Below, piece by piece: positions 1 through 7,505 of a stretch of DNA of 64,000 bases (the stretch's first letter is position 1; every line of letters starts with the position of its first letter). Both the position numbers and the translations under genes were made by a program. Origin of the DNA: Candidatus Hermodarchaeum yapensis (lineage in GTDB: Archaea; Asgardarchaeota; Hermodarchaeia; Hermodarchaeales; Hermodarchaeaceae); contig JAEOSK010000009.1 of NCBI GenBank assembly GCA_016840405.1, forward strand, positions 26,808 through 90,807, read 5' to 3'. The notes below the pieces were generated by a model. The model was not told the DNA's origin. It ran no database searches and worked only from the letters and a program-made list of their open reading frames with translations.

Positions 1-2196
1 TTAACAGAGCGAGATTTACCACACCTTCTATTTTCCGGACCCGCAGGAACCGGCAAAACTACAGCAATTCTTGCATTTTCACACGAACTCTTCGGAGAAC
101 AATTTTCAGGAAATTTCTTAGAACTAAACGCAAGCGTTGCTCCAGAGACACCAATTCTGATAAGGGAAAATGGAAAAACAGAGAGAATCAATTTTGAAAT
201 TCTTTCTAAAAGATACTTCAAAAAAGATGAAAAATATGCCAAACCCTCCACTCTTGAAATCCTCTCAATAGATGATAGCTACAAAGTAAAATTCATGCCA
301 GTAAGTTTGATCTCAAGACATAAGGTGACTAAAATTGCTAGGATAAAATATGGGGGCGGGGAGGTCAAAACAAGTCTAAACCATTCTGTAATAATTCTTG
401 ATAAAAAGGGAAACTTAACTCCAAGGGAGGTTTCAGATCTAGAAGAAGGGGATTTGTTAATTACTTTCTGTAAAGACATTGAAGGCCAAGAAAACATACT
501 CTTAGATTTCGAGGAATATGAACCACAAATATTCAACGAACTACAAAGTGGTCTCGTAAGGAATCCAAAAATTAAGAATATTCTAAAGAACTCAGAATTA
601 GATGAAGAGCTAGCATGGCTCTTTGGTACATATCTGGCAGAGGGCTGTTTAAGTTTTTGTAGGAATACAAGTGGTGGTCTAGTTTTTGAATTCGGATATC
701 CAGGCGAAATGGATCAAGTTGAAAGAGTTCAAACGATATTAGAAGAGAAGTTTAATCTTAAGAGTAAAACTAAGTTAGGTGGTTCAGGCTTCGACAGGAC
801 CAGAATGAGCTCTATACAAATACGAGTGCATAATACCCAATTAGCACGATTTTTCAGAAATAATTTCTATAATGGCTCAGAGGAATTTACTGCGAAATTT
901 AAGAGAGTGCCAAAATTCATTTACGACTCCCAATTTAAATGGGATTTTTTGAAGGGTTATGCTAATGATGCAATGGGACATTGGGGAGAATATCTTAGGT
1001 ATTCGTCAAAATCAGAAGAAAATCTAATTGATATTACTTGGTTAGGTCGAATCTCTGGTGTGGATACTTCTTGCTTTAAAGAAGAAACAAGAATCATTTG
1101 GAAAAAACCTTCATTTTCGTACATCAAAACTGATCTCATGCCTGCAGAACCTATAATTAATCTTTGTAAAGAGAACGACGAGAATATTGATTTTAACTGG
1201 AGATATCTCCTAAGGCATCAACTATATTCAAAACAAAGTAAAAGGGTATCAAAGAAACTAGTGAAAGAACTTCTTGAAAGAATAAGAGATAAGATAGGTA
1301 GGGAAAAGGTAGAGGGATTAATGAAACTAGTGGATTCCCCACTTTCAGTAGTTCTCATAAAGAAAATAGAAATTAATGAATATAATGGTTATCTTTACGA
1401 CGTAGCTGTTCCTGGCTCAGAGATGTTCTGGGGCGGAACTGCACCTATTTTATTACACAATAGTGATGAACGGGGCATTGATGTGATTCGGAATCGTGTC
1501 AAGAGTTTTGCTCGAACCCGCCCCTTGGGAGATGCTCCTTTTAAGATAATTTCATTGGATGAAGCTGATTCTCTAACTCGTGATGCACAACATGCTCTCC
1601 GAAGAACAATGGAACGATACGTCAGTAGTTGCCGGTTTTGCTTAATTGTAAATTATTCAAGCCGAATTATTGATCCTATCCAATCTCGATGTGCAATTTT
1701 CCGGTTCCCCCGGCTAGACCAACAGCAGCTCAAAAAGAGAATTCACTATATTGCTAAACAGGAAGGAGTTGAACTTTCTGAAGATGGAATAGACGCTATT
1801 CTTTATGTTTCCAGTGGTGACATGCGACGGGCAATTAATGTTCTTCAAGCAGCGGCAGTAACTAAGAAACTGGTTGATGCTGATGCAGTTTATAGTACAA
1901 CAGGCAAAGCCCGACCAGAAGAAGTAAGAGAGATGATTAATTCTTCCTTAAATGGCGATTTCTTAGAAGCACAGAACAAACTTCGAAATCTGTTGGTGTG
2001 GCAGGGATTATCCGGATCTGATATAGTCCGACAAATTCACAGTGAAGTTTTGAAGCTTGGTGTTGATGAAAAGATTAAGGTCCAACTTGTTGGATTAGTG
2101 GGCGAAGCGGAATTTCGACTTACTGAAGGAGCTGACCCAGAAATTCAGTTGAGTTATGTTCTGGCAAACTTTGCGTTAATTGGGAATCCCAAGTGA
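1..2196 (+). CDS. rfcS: Replication factor C small subunit, 5'-partial, intein-containing
   Basis: AAA+ clamp-loader subunit that, with RFC-L, loads the PCNA ring at primer-template junctions. The reading frame is open from base 1, so the N-terminus lies outside the window. The P-loop GPAGTGKT lies near codons 13-20 and is followed by the segment ending LELNAS. After the intein the host protein resumes at SDERGID, then continues with the DEAD-box-like Walker B (SLDEADSL), the sensor-1 segment (FCLIVNYSSRI), the SRC motif (DPIQSRCAIF) and the C-terminal collar domain. The intein lies between the codons for NA and SDERGID, a known RFC intein site. The stop overlaps the start region of rfcL, so the two are co-transcribed. 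Identification is firm; only the N-terminus is missing. Confidence 0.97.
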   Translation, partial: LTERDLPHLLFSGPAGTGKTTAILAFSHELFGEQFSGNFLELNASVAPETPILIRENGKTERINFEILSKRYFKKDEKYAKPSTLEILSIDDSYKVKFMPVSLISRHKVTKIARIKYGGGEVKTSLNHSVIILDKKGNLTPREVSDLEEGDLLITFCKDIEGQENILLDFEEYEPQIFNELQSGLVRNPKIKNILKNSELDEELAWLFGTYLAEGCLSFCRNTSGGLVFEFGYPGEMDQVERVQTILEEKFNLKSKTKLGGSGFDRTRMSSIQIRVHNTQLARFFRNNFYNGSEEFTAKFKRVPKFIYDSQFKWDFLKGYANDAMGHWGEYLRYSSKSEENLIDITWLGRISGVDTSCFKEETRIIWKKPSFSYIKTDLMPAEPIINLCKENDENIDFNWRYLLRHQLYSKQSKRVSKKLVKELLERIRDKIGREKVEGLMKLVDSPLSVVLIKKIEINEYNGYLYDVAVPGSEMFWGGTAPILLHNSDERGIDVIRNRVKSFARTRPLGDAPFKIISLDEADSLTRDAQHALRRTMERYVSSCRFCLIVNYSSRIIDPIQSRCAIFRFPRLDQQQLKKRIHYIAKQEGVELSEDGIDAILYVSSGDMRRAINVLQAAAVTKKLVDADAVYSTTGKARPEEVREMINSSLNGDFLEAQNKLRNLLVWQGLSGSDIVRQIHSEVLKLGVDEKIKVQLVGLVGEAEFRLTEGADPEIQLSYVLANFALIGNPK
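133..1461 (+). mobile_element. Intein in RfcS, with LAGLIDADG domain
   Basis: In-frame 443-codon insertion. It starts with Ser (SVAPETPIL) and ends ILLHN, with Ser as the +1 extein residue, so splicing would use Ser/Asn/Ser chemistry instead of the usual Cys1. The block-B-like motif is SLNH in TSLNHSVII. A LAGLIDADG-like block C is seen at LAWLFGTYLAEG. The second LAGLIDADG block (FLKGYANDAMGHW) is degenerate and seems to lack the usual acidic residue, so endonuclease activity may be reduced or lost. The insert is visibly more AT-rich than the flanking extein. The boundaries follow from the conserved RFC extein sequence. Confidence 0.93.
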
Positions 2197-3431
2197 TGAT
2201 AATGATGATAGATCAGCCTTGGGTAGAAAAATATCGACCACAATCAAGCAAGGATCTTGTAGGTAATACCACTGCGATTTCAAAGATTAAGAAATGGCTC
2301 AGTAACTGGCCCAAGAGTATTTCTCGAAATAAACGAGCCTTGATGCTCTTTGGTCCTTCAGGTGTAGGAAAAACATTAGTGGCTCATACAATTGGCTCAG
2401 AGCTAGGTTATGACATAACTGAAATTAACGCTACTGTGAAAAGAAGCAAAAAAAGTATGGATGAATTATTACAAACTTCAACGATGACAGGAACACTTAC
2501 CAGCACACGAGGGAGAGTATTATTGGTTGATGAGCTGGCTGGACTAAGTGGTAAATCCGATAGGGGTGCTGCTTCAGCTTTAAAAGAGCATATTCAGAAG
2601 ACGCGCGTGCCCATCATTTTAGTCACAAATGATATTTCTGAGCCCAAGATTCGACCGTTAAGAAAGATTACTACACTTATTGAATTCGAACCGGTTAAAG
2701 AGTCGGAAATAGTTGAGATGTTGAAACAAATATGCAATCAGGAGAAAATAAGATTTGAGGATTCAGCTTTAGATACGTTGGCTTCTCATTCTCGTGGTGA
2801 TATAAGAGCTGCAATAAATGACTTGCAAAGCATTTCAAAATCTGTTAGTGTACTAAATAATAGAAATTTGCTCGAGTTCATACAATCAAGAGATCAAAGA
2901 ATTGACTTAAACGAGGCTCTTGACCGGATTTTTTATGCCGAGACATGGAATAAAGCCATCATCGCAGCTAATCAAATAGATGTATACCCTGATGAACTAA
3001 TCAGATGGATTAATGCGAACATACCGCTAGTTTTTCCTGAATTAAAACAACAAATCAAGGCTTTTGATTTCTTATCAAGGGCAAGCATATTTTCCCGTCG
3101 AATAAATCGAACTCAGAATTGGAGGCTCCTCCCTTATTCTAAGGAACTAATGTGCATAACAGGAACAATAACAGATGGAACACCAACACCGAAACGTTCT
3201 GAATATCGTTTTCCAGATTGGATACAACAAATGGGATTTTCTCGGGGTGTACGACAAAAACGGGTTCTAGTTGGACACGCCCTATCGCCAATCGTTCATC
3301 TATCAGCCAAAAGAGCCTACGAAGAATACATCACCGTGCTCAAAGCTCTTCTCAAAGAAGCGAAACTTAAGGAAAGAGTCAAGAATGACCTAGACTTGTC
3401 AGAGGATCTTGTTCACTTTATTCTCAAGTAA
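2196..3431 (+). CDS. rfcL: Replication factor C large subunit
   Basis: Large subunit of the clamp loader, about 411 residues, acting with RfcS to open and load PCNA. The N-terminus carries QPWVEKYRP, the RFC box; the P-loop GPSGVGKT follows near residues 50-57, the Walker B segment reads LLVDELAGL, and HSRGDIRAAINDL is the sensor-2/arginine segment. A poorly conserved C-terminal half follows, as in archaeal RFC-L. The start is ambiguous: GTG 2193 and several in-frame ATGs (2196, 2202, 2205) precede the RFC box. ATG 2196 is used because it overlaps the rfcS stop, implying translational coupling. No obvious PIP box is visible at the extreme C-terminus (ends VHFILK). Confidence 0.95.
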   Translation: MIMMIDQPWVEKYRPQSSKDLVGNTTAISKIKKWLSNWPKSISRNKRALMLFGPSGVGKTLVAHTIGSELGYDITEINATVKRSKKSMDELLQTSTMTGTLTSTRGRVLLVDELAGLSGKSDRGAASALKEHIQKTRVPIILVTNDISEPKIRPLRKITTLIEFEPVKESEIVEMLKQICNQEKIRFEDSALDTLASHSRGDIRAAINDLQSISKSVSVLNNRNLLEFIQSRDQRIDLNEALDRIFYAETWNKAIIAANQIDVYPDELIRWINANIPLVFPELKQQIKAFDFLSRASIFSRRINRTQNWRLLPYSKELMCITGTITDGTPTPKRSEYRFPDWIQQMGFSRGVRQKRVLVGHALSPIVHLSAKRAYEEYITVLKALLKEAKLKERVKNDLDLSEDLVHFILK

Positions 3432-3445
3432 TGTCATCCAAGTTC

Positions 3446-3766
3446 TCACTCAGATTTTTCCCAGAGTTCAATGAACCGTCGGAGAGCTAGAGCACGCAGA
3501 TTCTCGATTTTATATCGAAATATCCTTATTCGGCCGAACGTTTTTTCCTGAACGAGTTGCGCACGTTCTAAAAACCGAAGATGCCTCCTTGTAGTACTGT
3601 GATTCAGCTGAGCTCTCCGGGCGATTTCAGAGATATTTAGCTCACCACACTCAGCCAACAGACGAATTATCTTGATACGTCCGCGAGAGGAGAAAAGAAG
3701 TTCAACTGGAATTAGTCGATTATCGGGAACCTGCTCAAGAATAGCTGTCTCAGGTCTATCAATCAC
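3446..3766 (-). CDS. Small winged-helix DNA-binding protein
   Basis: 106-residue protein with an ArsR-like winged helix: RGRIKIIRLLAECGELNISEIARR gives helices 1-2, HSTTRRHLRFLERAQLV the recognition helix, and a basic wing (EKTFGRIRIFRYKIE) follows. The C-terminal helix RALALRRFIELWEK may dimerise. Its start overlaps the stop of the upstream orc1-like gene by 4 bp (ATGA), so the two are almost certainly co-translated. This suggests a partner or autoregulator of that Orc1 protein, but no function can be read from the sequence. A similar short wHTH gene lies at 33889-34176. Confidence 0.8.
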   Translation of the reverse strand: MIDRPETAILEQVPDNRLIPVELLFSSRGRIKIIRLLAECGELNISEIARRAQLNHSTTRRHLRFLERAQLVQEKTFGRIRIFRYKIENLRALALRRFIELWEKSE

Positions 3767-4971
3767 CTACTGCCACCAACTTTCTTTTTTTCAATCTGTA
3801 GTTCAAGTTCGCGTTCTAACACTACGGCTGGAATATCAGGAAGCCCAATTAGAGTGGTTTTTCCGCGTTGACCAATGCCAGAAAGTTTCGAAGATAGAAT
3901 TCCTAACCCGACAAGATCTTGAACATACGTCCATATTTGGGTATGAGCGCGTGGCGTTTGGCCATTCTCTTCACAGACAAGCCGATACCGCGCTTCTAGC
4001 TCACCAGTTTTCACGTAGGCATCTTCTGAAGGTTTTAACAATCTGCATACGGCGAGCAGCAGAAATTTCTGGTGAAGCGATAAATCCAAGAGAACCTCCC
4101 GTCGTATTTCAGGCGTGGTAAAAGCTTTAGCACTTCTCACGAACTCGGGTAAGATGCGAAGTACACCCTTCTCGTCCGCAGCTTTCCCTGCGTGATACAG
4201 AAGTGATAGAGCGTACCGTGCATCTCCTGATGTTCCTGCGATATCAGTGATTAGATCAATTGTGCTTTCAGGAACTGCTCCGTCGAGAACGGCTTCTTTT
4301 ACTCGATAGTTCAGGATATCTCGAAGCTGGAGGGAGTTATAACGATTGAATTGTATTAGGTTCTTCTGTAGTGTACTCCAAGTACTTGGATCAAGAATGT
4401 AGCCAAAAAGTGGACTACGGCTTATACCTATTAATGATACTCTTTGTTGCGCGTTTAATTGGTCATCCACAGTACGTGATAAAAGATAAAGAAGTTCTTC
4501 TCCACATCGTTTGAGAAATACACCGAGTTCATCTAGCGTAATGAGCAAATACAGGTTGTTTGTTTCAATAAACTCCAAAATTATTGAAAGTAGTTCTTGT
4601 GTTGAGAGCCCCCGGAGAGGAATACCTGTTTGAAGCGCCGAGAGTATTTTATTTAGAATCATATATTCGGTTCGTTCACGTCGCGCATTAACATGAATAT
4701 ACACTAAGTTGAATCCATGACCCTGAGCAATCTCTGTCAGTAGTTTTCCAAATAGCTTTGTTACAGAAGTCTTTCCCGAACCTGTATCACCGACGAGTAA
4801 TACCTTTTGTGAAACATGACCAGGTGCCTCGATTACCCCGCGAAACAGCTGGGTTAGCTTACGGAGATGCTCTTCACGATGGGGGAGGGTGGGAGGAACA
4901 TAATCAATGGAAAGCTTCGCTTCATTGATGAATACAGATGGGCGTTGCAATTCATGCCGAATGATCTCCAT
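3763..4971 (-). CDS. Orc1/Cdc6 family protein, divergent paralogue
   Basis: 402-residue AAA+ initiator-family ATPase. Walker A GDTGSGKT is at residues 61-68, Walker B LLITLDEL has D147/E148, and the C-terminal winged-helix region carries RAHTQIWTYVQDLVGLGIL. The LPHREEHLRKL motif before the P-loop is the standard Orc1/Cdc6 signature. Compared with the paralogue at 17556-18791, the sensor-1 motif is altered: GISRSPLF here against GISNDLRF there, so the usual Asn is absent. No ORB element is seen upstream. It is probably a secondary Orc1, perhaps regulatory, and is translationally coupled to the wHTH gene downstream. Family assignment is firm; the specific role is inferred. Confidence 0.9.
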   Translation of the reverse strand: MEIIRHELQRPSVFINEAKLSIDYVPPTLPHREEHLRKLTQLFRGVIEAPGHVSQKVLLVGDTGSGKTSVTKLFGKLLTEIAQGHGFNLVYIHVNARRERTEYMILNKILSALQTGIPLRGLSTQELLSIILEFIETNNLYLLITLDELGVFLKRCGEELLYLLSRTVDDQLNAQQRVSLIGISRSPLFGYILDPSTWSTLQKNLIQFNRYNSLQLRDILNYRVKEAVLDGAVPESTIDLITDIAGTSGDARYALSLLYHAGKAADEKGVLRILPEFVRSAKAFTTPEIRREVLLDLSLHQKFLLLAVCRLLKPSEDAYVKTGELEARYRLVCEENGQTPRAHTQIWTYVQDLVGLGILSSKLSGIGQRGKTTLIGLPDIPAVVLERELELQIEKKKVGGSR

Positions 4972-5079
4972 CCTGTGTTCTCCATTCGCGGTGTTCTGAA
5001 CATACAGAAGGTGTAATAAAAGAGAAGACAGAGTTAGAGATAAGTGAACTCGAGTTTTTGGTAACTGTTGATGGTAGAT

Positions 5080-5619
5080 TCATTTTTCACGAATCGGTTC
5101 GGAAAAGACTCGTGTTTGTAGATATTCTCCTAATACTGTTAGGGCATAGCTTGCTAGACGGGAATTATCGCAGTGATCGCGTCTATGCCTCCGAAGCTGT
5201 GCCGCGTTAAGAATACGGTTGAGAGTTGTAAACACCTCACGCGAATCGTTCATGAGAAGGGAGATTCGAGCTTCAGGGACATCAAGTTGTTCATCTAGAG
5301 ACACACGACCACCCCAGCCTTCATCGATGAAGAGAATAAGAAAGATAAGAGTTGCGATTCCAGTTACTAGGTAGCGAATCCCTAGTGATGTTGTAGGAAA
5401 CGAAGAGCCGGTTACTTCGGCTATGAGGATAAGCAGTTCTGATCCCGCGAAGCTGATAGCCACGACGGCGAGACCAACTAGCGAAAATACAAGCCGAATA
5501 CGTCTACGAGCATAGACATCTCTGATTATTGTATCAATAAAAAGGAAATCGCCAACAAGAGGATATAGAATGAAGAGTAAAGTAGCACGCATTCCCGATA
5601 CGGTCTTGGATTGAGCCAT
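5080..5619 (-). CDS. Predicted membrane protein of unknown function
   Basis: 179-residue protein. Hydrophobic stretches lie at about residues 12-30 (ATLLFILYPLVGDFLFID), 43-66 (VFSLVGLAVVAISFAGSELL) and 81-100 (IRYLVTGIATLIFLILFID). A soluble C-terminal part of about 80 residues follows, rich in Arg and Leu. It is divergent from the OSTC-like gene with about 110 bp between the starts, so the two may share a promoter region. I do not recognise the family. Confidence 0.65.
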   Translation of the reverse strand: MAQSKTVSGMRATLLFILYPLVGDFLFIDTIIRDVYARRRIRLVFSLVGLAVVAISFAGSELLILIAEVTGSSFPTTSLGIRYLVTGIATLIFLILFIDEGWGGRVSLDEQLDVPEARISLLMNDSREVFTTLNRILNAAQLRRHRRDHCDNSRLASYALTVLGEYLQTRVFSEPIREK

Positions 5620-5728
5620 AGACTAGCCCCTTTCTCACCGATTTGCCAAACAAAGAGGATACGATGGGAAAGAATATATAGCGTTCGTATGGTCTAATTC
5701 ACGCCCACGATAATTCTTTGGTGAGTCG

Positions 5729-6151
5729 ATGTCTGACCTTTGGTGGCCAAAATTCATCCGTAAACCCCGTCTAAAACTACGCGTGCCCCAGTTCCGAGGA
5801 GTGCACATGCCTTCAAAATGGATATTTTTCGCCATTGTACTAGGAATCTATTACTTCATAGTGAGTGGTAGTATTTTCAGTTTATCATATATTCCCCCAC
5901 CTTTTGGCGGAACAGAAGAAGCGCTTAGGATCCTTTGGCCAGGACTTAGCCGTCAGTTCCTTCTCGAAGGAATCGTCGGAGGAATCATGTACCTAATCGG
6001 CTTCATTGGATTCTTCTTTATGTACCATAGTACAAGGCACATCTACCGACCACGCTACTCCCAAATGTTGCTAGCCATAGGCATTGTTCTAATTCTCGTA
6101 TCTTTCATTACTTCCCAATACATGGTTAATTACAAGATATTTGTAAGATAG
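5729..6151 (+). CDS. OSTC/DC2-like oligosaccharyltransferase subunit (OST3/OST6 C-terminal family)
   Basis: 140-residue membrane protein with about three transmembrane helices (residues ~31-50, ~78-98, ~110-128). The N-terminal segment LKLRVPQFRGVHMPSKW, the SGSIFSLSYIPPPFG stretch after helix 1 and the QFLLEGIVGGIMYLIGFIG helix closely match the order of elements in eukaryotic OSTC/DC2 (LKLKKPPWLHMPS, EPP, GQYIMEGL) from my memory of that family. In eukaryotes this subunit links the STT3A-type oligosaccharyltransferase to the Sec61 translocon. OST3/OST6-type homologues are reported in Asgard archaea. No thioredoxin domain is present, so it is OSTC-like and not full-length OST3. ATG 5729 is chosen because it retains the conserved N-terminal segment. 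Confidence 0.75.
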   Translation: MSDLWWPKFIRKPRLKLRVPQFRGVHMPSKWIFFAIVLGIYYFIVSGSIFSLSYIPPPFGGTEEALRILWPGLSRQFLLEGIVGGIMYLIGFIGFFFMYHSTRHIYRPRYSQMLLAIGIVLILVSFITSQYMVNYKIFVR

Positions 6152-6166
6152 GCAGATATTGCCTAG

Positions 6167-6742
6167 TTACCAAGGGACCGTCTTCAACCGTAAAAGATAG
6201 CCTATGAAATTTGCTAATAAGTGGATAATCGGTGTTACAATTAACAGGAAAGCCACAAAAAGTAACGGCAAAGGGGTAATAAGCCACCCAAAAAGAATTG
6301 CCATAATAAGAAAATCCAATTGATCAAGTAAGGGTGCTGGGCGACCTCTTGAGATATTCATTCTTCGTTTAACAAATGAACCAATTAAATCTCCAATCAA
6401 GGCTCCTAAAGCTACCATCATCACAAGTGGAATAGGTAATAACACAATAGGAACAAATTCGGGTGGCAGAATTAAATATTGTACAATCAGAGCTTCCAAA
6501 AATGGTGCAGTAAATACTTGGAGAAGCCCCACGCACACTCCACTAATGAACCCAATAATAAAACCTTCCCAACTCTTCCCAGGACCGAGTATGAAACGCT
6601 CATCCTTGAGAACACGTCCTCCATCAATTGGATGGGGAGAAGCAAAAAATTTGGCAAACACCGCAAACCCATTCGCAACATACGCTGGGAGAATATACCA
6701 AAAACCTAGAAGAAGCAGAATTGGATGAGACATTGTAATCAT
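6167..6742 (-). CDS. carS: CDP-archaeol synthase
   Basis: 191-residue integral membrane enzyme that condenses CTP with unsaturated archaetidic acid (2,3-di-O-geranylgeranylglyceryl phosphate) to give CDP-archaeol, the precursor of polar membrane lipids. The signature PIDGGRVLKDERFILGPGKSWEGF is present (residues ~37-60). It is followed by alternating hydrophobic helices and the acidic GALIGDLIGSFVKRR segment typical of the CTP-transferase fold. Start at M1 or M4 (MSHPILLL) cannot be separated. It lies just upstream of a radB gene read the other side; the neighbours suggest no common pathway. Confidence 0.92.
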   Translation of the reverse strand: MITMSHPILLLLGFWYILPAYVANGFAVFAKFFASPHPIDGGRVLKDERFILGPGKSWEGFIIGFISGVCVGLLQVFTAPFLEALIVQYLILPPEFVPIVLLPIPLVMMVALGALIGDLIGSFVKRRMNISRGRPAPLLDQLDFLIMAILFGWLITPLPLLFVAFLLIVTPIIHLLANFIGYLLRLKTVPW

Positions 6743-6752
6743 CTTGTTGGAG

Positions 6753-7433
6753 TTACCTAAAGCCTGATTCCTGTAATTGCAATACTAGAGTTAATGGTTC
6801 CGAATCTTGTGACCTAAACAACTTAAATTCTCTGTAACCCTTCGATTCAGCTCTTGAGATTAGGAGAGAGTAGGTACTCCAATACGAAGTTATTGAATCC
6901 GCAACCGGTCGGAAATTGTTTTCTCCTTCGATATTTCCACGGACCTGATTAATTAGAATTACAGCAACTGATTGAGATATCGCAAAGTTGGCAATCATTC
7001 CCAACTGTTGATTCAGCTTTCGATTGAGGATGAGATTCTCTGAACTTTCACCAAGTTCCTTCCGGTAAAGAGAAACGATTGTATCAAAAATTACCAACCG
7101 AGTGCCAGACGGGATTAATGACTCAAACTGTGAAACCATTAGTGCTTGATTATTGAAACTAGTTGGCGAAACTACATTAATCAAAGGAGTAATCTTATTG
7201 AATTCAGATCCAGACAATTGATTCAACCGAATTATCGGAAATTTCCCCTCTGTGTTTACATAAAACACCTGAAATCCATTTTTTGCTGTGGCAATAGCAA
7301 ACTGCAGAGCCAAGGTTGTCTTTCCAACCCCACCTGGTCCATAAATCTGGAATATCTCAGTGGATCGTAGACCCCCACCCAAGGCCTTATCCAACTCAGG
7401 AGCTCCAGAAGGGAAATATCTCATAATTGGCAT
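6753..7433 (-). CDS. radB: RadB-like RecA-family recombinase
   Basis: 226-residue RecA-core protein without the N-terminal helix-hairpin-helix domain of RadA, the defining layout of RadB. FPSGAPELDKALGGGL opens the core, Walker A GPGGVGKTT is at about residues 32-40, and Walker B is within TRLVIFDTIVSLYR. The L2/ATP-cap region includes VILINQVRGN. In archaea RadB modulates RadA and is linked to repair and Hjc. The upstream region holds a repeat of the ATTGAAnnn type (7447-7464). Confidence 0.85.
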   Translation of the reverse strand: MPIMRYFPSGAPELDKALGGGLRSTEIFQIYGPGGVGKTTLALQFAIATAKNGFQVFYVNTEGKFPIIRLNQLSGSEFNKITPLINVVSPTSFNNQALMVSQFESLIPSGTRLVIFDTIVSLYRKELGESSENLILNRKLNQQLGMIANFAISQSVAVILINQVRGNIEGENNFRPVADSITSYWSTYSLLISRAESKGYREFKLFRSQDSEPLTLVLQLQESGFR

Positions 7434-7446
7434 CTCGGTTAATATT

Positions 7447-7464
7447 ACTTCAATGAATTCAATG
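7447..7464 (-). repeat. ATTGAAnnn 9-bp-period repeat, radB promoter
   Basis: Two 9-bp units read on the minus strand as ATTGAATTC ATTGAAGTA, just upstream of radB. The same unit recurs at 9509, 10856, 12681, 13569 and 15779. It is probably a protein-binding site; the binding protein is unknown. Confidence 0.5.
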
Positions 7465-7505
7465 AATTTGTTATTATTAATGATTACATAATAGGATTAG
7501 TATTA

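Noticed and set aside
3672..4121. 149-codon plus-strand frame
   Set aside because: Antisense to the orc1 paralogue and wHTH gene.
5635..5835. Minus-strand frame opposite the OSTC-like start
   Set aside because: Opposite strand of a conserved coding start; no motif.
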